From Sergeia podlipaevii (Eukaryota; Euglenozoa; Kinetoplastea; Trypanosomatida; Trypanosomatidae), in the NCBI GenBank assembly GCA_030849805.1, contig JASANZ010002264.1, forward strand, positions 62,001-126,000: 64,000 nucleotides of DNA, in the 5' to 3' direction. Positions 57,120-64,000 of the stretch are shown one piece after another (the stretch's first letter is position 1; every line of letters begins with the position of its first letter). The notes beneath the pieces are model-generated. The model saw only the letters and a list, made by a program, of their open reading frames with translations, was not told the origin of the DNA and did no database searches. Made by a program: the position numbers and the translations under genes.

Positions 57120-60100
57120 GCGTAGAGCCGCAACCAGGTCAAAAGCTCTTTCTTGTTTTTTATTGTTGTTTTTGACGACCAATAAAAGAGAGTAAAAATG
57201 TAGATCAGAGCAATCAAAATGATGTGCGCGTCCTCTTTTTCTTATCTATCGCACTCGTTGCATCGGAATATATATGTAGAGAAGGTCTAGAGGGAAAATA
57301 AATGTGGCTTATGTCAATATATATATATATATATTATATATGATTTTCTAATAGGTAAACGTGCAAGCCTTGTTGACAGCGCAAAGACAAGAATAATGTA
57401 ATGTATAAAGAAAATAATAGCAAAAAAATATCTAAAAAAATTTTAAAAAGAAAAATTTCAGAACAACAACAAAAAAAAAATTGTGAAAACTGCAGCCGGG
57501 AAAGCACGACCATGCCTAACTCCCCCACTAGTCTCCAGTAGTGTCGCGAAATAGTAGGTGAATGCGGGAGAGGGGAGAAGGGAGCCTTAAATTGGCTGAT
57601 AGCCAAAAATACTATGGAAAGAAACTTCCTTTCTTTGCATCGAGTAGTTCAATAGAGCAGACACTCTTCTTTTTTTTCTCTTGTGCTGTTGTTGTTCGCT
57701 TGCTTCTTTTCATTATTATTATTGCTTTGAGAGATTGATTCAACATCCACGTTGTTTGTTCATATTTTTTTTGTTGTTGTTGTTCTCTCTCCTTCCGATT
57801 CTCTATTTTCCTCTTCTGTTTAGTTGCTGTAAAAGTAATAATAATTAGTAGTAGTAGTAGTAATAAATAAAACAAAATAAATAAAAGACTTTTTTCTGGT
57901 CGCTCCCTCCACAGCTAAGAACAACATGAGGGATATATGTATACGGCATTGTATGGCCAAAAAAAACAGTAAAAACACAGAAAGTCAATCACTAACGCAT
58001 CAGTCACACACAGTAGTGAAACAATAACATATATATACAATAAAAACATATATTTTATATTCGACATCGGCTTCAGTTACTTTGTTCTCGGGTTGCCTAA
58101 AAAGGCATTGAAAGTAAGCTACATTCATCGACATTGCCGGATTCCTTTTCTTTTTTTTCTGACATATCACAGAACTATATTTCGTCCTCTCCTCTATAAA
58201 CCATCATTCGTGTATGTGCATATATGTATTCATCCAATGTCTCTCCACTCTGTTGGCTGAAGAAAGCGAGTGTCATACTTTTTTTTTTTTAATCGCTGCG
58301 CACACTCGCATAAAGAGGGGAACAACAACAAAAAAAAAACTTCAACAATACACACACACACAAACAAAAAAGAGATATTACATCCTCCTTCAACCAACAA
58401 GAAGATAAAAAATGAGAAAAAGACAACGGAAAAAAAAAAAAACACTACGCAAGGAATCATAATGAAAAACTGAACTTTATATATATACCGAAAAATAAAA
58501 CATAAAAAAAAAATGCTACTAACTAAAAAAAAAAAAAAAAAAATCAACTCTCGCCTATCCATACTCGTAATGAAACGAGTGAGGCAGGCCAGCAGTCAAC
58601 GACCCTGCTGTACTACCATTAAAAAAAAAACACACACGAAAAAAAAAAGCAAGTGTGGGGAGTATGTTTGATAACGTATTACAAGAGTTCTAAGCTTCCT
58701 CTCGCTATAGTTTGTCTTTTCATGCTACCACCATCACTATCATTTTCACTGCGACGCTGTGTGTGAGTGTGCGTATTTGCATTTGATATTTTTTTTTTTG
58801 CTTCAACTTGTTGTTGTTGTTGTTGTTGCCGCTGAAAGCAAGAAAAAAAAAAAGAAAGAGAAATCACCACAGCAAGGAGATGTGCTAGCGACCGTCTTGC
58901 CTCGTGTCGCCACACCATATATATGCATATATGGCATTCCTCTGTTGTGTTTGTGTAGAAAAAAAAAAAAGGAAGGCTTCACAATGGCCATGCTTGCGCG
59001 CATAATGCTTCCACCTCACTTTGTTTTTCCCTCTTTTTTTTTTGCATCTGTATCTCTTGCTTTCTGGTGTTCCCACTATCATTCTTTTTTTTTTTTTCTT
59101 CGCTCTCTGTCAAGTCTTCACCCACCATCGTCTTACTGTCTGCATACATTTCCCTAAGTCGCGCTCTCAAAATGGTCACCAAAAATGGTATTACTCTCTC
59201 ACACACATATAGATATATATGTGTGTGTGTGTGTGAGTGTGTGTATAAAGCTTTGTATGAATAAGTAAAAAAAAAAAGACATAGAGCGCAGTATCCACCT
59301 GTTTTCCTCCCAATTCAAAAGGCAAACAATAAAAACTTGGGTACACCGCCATAAAGAAAAAGTAATAGAAACGGGAAAGGAGTCAAAAGAAGAGTAGGGG
59401 GAGAGTTTGCGCTTTTTTTTTTCTTCCTCATCATCATTTTTTTTTTTCCGTTGTTGTTGTTGTTGTTGTTTTCAAAACCCACAACACCACCAATAGTTTG
59501 TTGCTTCAGGACATATTGGTTGGTGGGCCGCTGGTACCTCGCACATGCACATTGATCCTGTGTACAATATTCAAGACATGAAAGACAAAAAAAAAGAAAA
59601 GGTCTGAAAGAAAAAAAAAAAAAGCAAACAAGCGCACAAAGTACAAAACACACACACACATAGTAAAATCTCTATTTAGAGAAAATAAGATGGTAGTTTT
59701 GTGAAAAGAGACAGAGAAGGAAAATCTCCTCAAAAAAAAAAAAAATGGCACAACAAGGAGAAACAATAATCTGCGTTCTTCTTCCATTTTGATTGCTTTT
59801 TCCTTCTTGGTGCTCAGTAGGATAGTAAACAATACGTACGCACACACACACACAAACACAAAAACAGAAAAAAATCACAGAAAAAAAAACTCCCAGGGAG
59901 GAAACAAGATAAAGCTCAGTGAAGAGTGCGCGCACTGCCACCCTCCACCAGAGAAAATGTCCTATGTATTTTGGCGACGTTAAAGTCATAAACAAAATAA
60001 AATATTCAAAAAGGAGGGAAAACAACCTAACCAAAAAAAAAAAGAAGACTGGAATGAGTTTTTGTTTTTCTTTTGTGGGCAATCCAGGTTATTTATTCGT

Positions 60101-60646
60101 AATAATATTACTATTAAAAAAATATATAGTCTGGATGCCAAAAAAAATGGCAAATAAAAGAAGGCCAAAACAAAAAAAGAAGAAGAAAAAAAAATGTTTG
60201 TCAAACTGTTCATGAAAAGCGATTGACACACATCACGCTTCAGATGTCCAAATCAAATTTTGGTTTTCTTTTCATTCTTATTCATTCTCATTTTTCTTTC
60301 TTTCTTTCTAATTTCATTCTCACTATGCGCTCTTGAATTTGTGGATGTTTGCCGATACCGCTATTCATAGCGACTAGTGACGGCTATAGTGCACCTCCCC
60401 CTTCCCCCTTATCACACCTACTTATCTCTCCCCCTTTTTCGTATACTCTCTCTCTCTCTGTCGTTCTTTCTTTCGCTTTCTTAAAAAAAGAAAATCTCTC
60501 AGTACCTCTCATACAGGTAACTCACTTCGCGCACAATGTTTCCTTTTTATATTCTTGTTATCTTTTTTTGTATTTTTTTTTTCAAGTTGTGTTGTACATT
60601 TTTCTTTTATTCATCGTACACACTCACAAAACATACTCACACACAG

Positions 60647-60681
<35 letters not shown>

Positions 60682-61111
60682 CAGCAATATAGCTATGCTA
60701 TACGGAAAAAGGAGGTAAGTGTAACAATGTGCTAGCCATTTTATCTTTCCTTAACGACACTCGGTGTCGCTCCTCCATAAAAGAAAGGAGAGAAAAAAAA
60801 AAAAACAGAGAGGGAAAGGCATGGCAGTCTATCTGGGCATTCCCTTGAACCTCTCTCTCTCTCTCTGTTCATAGGCTCTTCTTGAACTAGATGCATAAGG
60901 CACACAGTACCAAGCACGGCCAACCCAGCTGACTCTGTGTGTACCATAGCGCTAATCCTCTCTCTCATTCTCCTCCTCCCACTTTAAGAAGCGAAACATA
61001 CGCATTCACGCGAGCTCAGACAATGGTTGAAGACACCGCGCGAGCATTCTCTCTTTCGTACTCTCCTCTCTCGCTTACATGCATGCATAAGACGAGAAAT
61101 CACAGGGCAGT
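57120..61111. other. 4 kb non-coding stretch, presumed 3'UTR of the UBP-like gene
   Basis: No credible gene on either strand. It has A/T-rich DNA with (AT)n at 57316-57342, A- and T-runs, GTT repeats at 58808-58829 and 59450-59470 (ACA/AAC on the mRNA strand), and (AC)n/(AT)n at 60645-60680. From ~58.7 kb the plus strand becomes T/C-rich, i.e. purine-rich on the mRNA strand. In trypanosomatids such long 3'UTRs are typical of regulatory RNA-binding-protein genes. Confidence 0.6.
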
Positions 61112-61642
61112 TTACTGAGGCTGGACGGGGCGAATGGCCTGAGGCATCGCTCCCTGCATGCCCTGCCAGGCAAAGCGGGCATCCCTGTACTCACCGTTGG
61201 GGGCCGCGTACATGCCGCCCTGGTTCTGCATCTGATTAGGCATCTGCATCTGCATCTGGTTCTGGTTCTGGTGCTGGTTGTTGTTGTTGTTGTTGTTGTT
61301 ATGGCGGTTGTAGTTATTGTAGTTGCGGCGGCGAGGGCGACTGTCGCCATCCATGGCGAGGGCCACCTTCAGACGCTTCTCACCAACGGTGAAGCCATTG
61401 AGCTCGCTGATAGCGTGCTGGGTGCTGGCGACAGTCTGGTACTTCACAAAGCCAAACCCACGGCTCTGCTGGGTGTTGCGGTCGACAACGATCTTCACGC
61501 TCTCGATGGCGCCGTAGCGCTCAAAGAGCTGCCTGAGCTGCTCCTCATCAACGTTGGTGGGGATGTAGTTCACAATAAGATTGCGGAGCGCGTCAGGTTC
61601 GGCGTTGTAGGAAGCCTGTTGCTGCTGCTGAGTGTCGGCCAT
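61112..61642 (-). CDS. UBP2: UBP1/UBP2-like single-RRM RNA-binding protein
   Basis: 176 residues. A short Q-rich N-terminus precedes one RRM (~20-97) with RNP2 LIVNYIP (22-28) and RNP1 RGFGFVKY (61-68). Flanking NAEPDALRNL, VDEEQLRQLFERYG, IESVKI and LNGFTVGEKRLKVALA are those of the trypanosome U-rich-RNA-binding UBP proteins. The C-terminal half is low-complexity, with an Asn run, alternating Q/N and repeated QM dipeptides, and a YNNYNR segment. UBPs bind U-rich 3'UTR elements and alter mRNA stability in stage-specific fashion. UBP1 and UBP2 are closely related, and the short N-terminus favours the UBP2-like form. Predicted acceptor AG at 61714-61713. Isolated between long non-coding flanks. 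Confidence 0.88.
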   Translation of the reverse strand: MADTQQQQQASYNAEPDALRNLIVNYIPTNVDEEQLRQLFERYGAIESVKIVVDRNTQQSRGFGFVKYQTVASTQHAISELNGFTVGEKRLKVALAMDGDSRPRRRNYNNYNRHNNNNNNNNQHQNQNQMQMQMPNQMQNQGGMYAAPNGEYRDARFAWQGMQGAMPQAIRPVQPQ

Positions 61643-64000
61643 GATGTTGATGATTGGAGAAAAGTGTGTTTGAATGTCGGATGTCTTGCTGAAGCTGTAA
61701 GCTATGAAAAAGCTGATAGTACCGAGAGGAGAAAAAAAAAAACTAAAAAATACTTAAAAAAGAAACTTATATATATATAATCGGAACAATAATAATAAAA
61801 AAAAAAAAGAGGAATAACGGAAGAAAAATAAATAAACCAAAAGGAAGAAAAAAAGAAATGCGATGCAAACAAGAAAGAGAGAGAGAGAGAATGTGGTGTA
61901 CAATCGTAGCCTTAGCGCCATAAAGAAGAAGAAAGCAGCAAACATCAAACAAAGATCAGTACCGACGGCAATACTAGCGCATACATAATAATAAAAAAAA
62001 ATTCCATTGATCTTGGATGCAGTAAGCCCGCCCCTTCTCGCTCTCTCTCAACGTATGTGAGAGAGTTGCCTTCAGCCACTCTCGTTTCCTCTTCCCGGAG
62101 AAAGGTGCATTGTACTTCTTCCCCCTCCTTCTCCCTCTTCTAAAAAAGTAAGGCAAAATGTCGGGCGAATCTCCCCATTTTGTAGCGTAAACCTTCGTAG
62201 ATAAATTTTTTGTGCTTTTTTTTTTTTTTGAGACTTCAAACATTTCTCTCTCTCTCTTTTTGTTGTTGTTGTTGTTGTTGATGCTGCTGATACGACTACC
62301 ATTGGACTAATACAGCACTTTTCATTATATATTTTTCCCCTCATTCATCATCATCATGCACGTGCATGTGAAACAGTCGATATAACCCAACTTGCAGCCT
62401 TTTTTAAAAAAAATTTCCCCTATATATTTTTTTGTTGTTCCTCATCACCTCTCACGTTTGGTTTGATCGCGCATTCCTTTTTTTTTCTTTTTTTTTGTCC
62501 TTGCTGCTCATCTCATTAGAAAAAAAAAAAAAACGGACTCCAGCTTACAATAAAGTAAAATAAAACATATATAGATAGGTAGATTGTAGTATTAATAGTA
62601 ATGATTATAATAGCATTCCTCCCCTTGCCAGTAGCGTAAAGAGGTACAGGTATTTGTATATGTATCTATATACTGTATATTCCTTTCTCTTCTTTTTTCG
62701 GAGGCACTTCTCGTACTAACAGTCAATGGCAAGGCGCAAAAAAAAAAAAAAAACATTCGTGCTCTCTCCATGCATATCTCCCTTCAGCGTTGCTTTCATT
62801 CTCTCTCTCTTCGTTCCTGCCCTGATTCATAAGCAAAGACACATTGCAAACGCTCTATAAGTTGAAGATAGCAACCCTCCCCCTCCCTTCAGCTTTCCTT
62901 TTCATTTTTATTTCCTTTTCTTTAAAAACGAAAACACACAGATTTCTCTCTTCAATACTGTGTTCATGTGTTCTATCTCGCTCAGTCCTCTTCCTTTCAT
63001 CCTCCTCTATTCAGCCTCTCACTATATATTGATACATCTACTTCTTTCATTTTCTCCCTTTTAGTTGTTACTTGGGATACACTGGCGTAGTCTCTCATTA
63101 TCTCGTTGGACCGTCGCCGACCTCTCACCCACATATACAAACCCTCTTTCGTTCGTCCTCTCTCTCTTGCTCATAGCACACCTAGTGCACGTCTTGTTCC
63201 ACGTTCAAGTCGGCACATCAACCCTCCCTCCATACCTCAGGCGGCTTACACATAAGCGTATATGTATATGTATGCAGGCGCGCACACACAATCAGGGAAA
63301 AAAAAGTAGAGCCAACCACCGCTGTTTATTCAACAAGGCAACAAAAAGATGAGAGGGACTTCAAAGAAGCGTATTTAACAACCGTAACAGCCAGCAACAC
63401 CTTTCAAAGGGCTATATATACCTTCTTCTGTCTTCTCCGTCATCAAAGAAGAAAAAAAAAATGAAAAAAAAAAAACAGAAGAGAGAAAAAGCCCCTGCTC
63501 TTCAAAGAGACTACAAGGCTGAGTCAAGTGATGATATGCGAGAGCACGGCATCTATAAAATAAATCCTCCTCCTCCTCCCTCCCCCTACACACACACACA
63601 CTTCGGCAGTTAGCCAACCTAGTTGAGTCACAGAGATATAGAAAGAATAGGGATCATATGGATATATGCGGAGTACGCGAGTACGTGAAAGATTACCACC
63701 AGTGCACATACCTGCTTCACACTGAGGAACACACACACACACACACACACGCACACATGCACACACAAGCCCAGGCCTAAGGTCCTTGAGATTTCACTCT
63801 CGCACTCTCAAGGGAAAAAAAAATAAAAAGAGAAGGAGGGAAAGGATTACATGGACGGGGGAGCCTCTTTCTCTCTCATGGATAGCAAGAGAAGAAACCG
63901 AAAGGAAAAAAAGAGAGGACAAAATAAAGATGGAAACAACTACAATACGATAAAAATCAATAAGTGTATGTTTCCATCTCACCTTCCCACCTTCCAATGT
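61643..64000. other. Non-coding stretch upstream of the UBP-like gene, to window edge
   Basis: Contains the UBP-like leader and acceptor at the left end. A plus-strand C/T-rich region lies between about 62.2 and 63.2 kb, then A-runs near 63.45 kb and a long (CA)n run at about 63730-63751 follow. No gene is visible; the region could be the 3'UTR of a further minus-strand gene, or near the cluster's transcription start. Confidence 0.5.
63729..63751. repeat. (AC)n microsatellite
   Basis: Long run of alternating AC followed by an imperfect continuation to about 63768. Confidence 0.75.

Noticed and set aside
60349..60735. 128-codon plus-strand frame
   Set aside because: Low-complexity reading of CT and AT repeats (YIYIYI, HTHTQ).
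60741..60968. 75-codon minus-strand frame downstream of the UBP-like gene
   Set aside because: Starts with ATG, but its upstream coding-strand DNA is purine-rich with no splice tract, and the product is a repeat reading (RERERG, FFFF).
1..64000. CRISPR arrays, tRNA/rRNA genes, spliced-leader gene, retroelements
   Set aside because: None recognised by eye. The repeats seen are simple microsatellites and homopolymers, with no spaced direct repeats, no reverse-transcriptase motifs and no spliced-leader sequence.

Overview
This window is nuclear DNA of a trypanosomatid (kinetoplastid flagellate). Three observations support this. Every convincing gene lies on the minus strand, as in a single polycistronic directional gene cluster. 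No gene shows an intron, and most start codons sit shortly behind a T/C-rich tract plus AG on the coding strand, the signature of spliced-leader trans-splicing. Several products are kinetoplastid or flagellate markers: a UBP1/UBP2-like RNA-binding protein, the transition-zone protein B9D2, and very divergent BRF1 and UTP13. Coding DNA is of balanced composition, while intergenic DNA is A/T-rich and full of homopolymers and microsatellites. The genus cannot be fixed from the sequence. Transcription runs from right to left, so the gene order below is given against the direction of transcription.

Left part (1-31 kb): a truncated coiled-coil protein; an RRM protein with a YTH-like domain and an RG-rich tail; DPH6; a small hydrophobic protein; a large nuclear-looking protein resembling FCP1 plus BRCT but lacking catalytic residues; B9D2; a SPRY-domain protein; a long 3.1 kb spacer; a ZZ/RING-type protein; a DUF1308 protein; a small conserved-looking basic protein; an Fcf2-type rRNA-processing factor; a long coiled-coil protein; CSN7; a 96-residue protein; a possible 30-residue microprotein; and DENR.

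Middle part (31-46 kb): a 1362-residue coiled-coil protein, the U3 processome protein UTP13, the Pol III factor BRF1, an Era-like (probably mitochondrial) GTPase, and a two-pass membrane protein with a SEC-C zinc motif.

Right part (46-64 kb): two small single-pass membrane proteins; a 1258-residue type I surface-type protein with a kringle domain; a 1295-residue protein that reads as a myosin whose nucleotide-binding motifs are lost; and, isolated between two long non-coding stretches (about 4 kb and at least 2.4 kb), the UBP-like RRM protein.

Functionally this is an ordinary mixed trypanosomatid cluster (ribosome biogenesis, translation, Pol III transcription, cilium, ubiquitin/Nedd8 control). 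Its unusual members are the pseudo-myosin, the kringle surface protein and its small neighbour with a matching transmembrane segment, the YTH-like RNA-binding protein and the pseudo-FCP1. For several genes the reading frame stays open upstream of the first ATG. In those cases the first in-frame ATG behind the predicted splice acceptor was used as the start.
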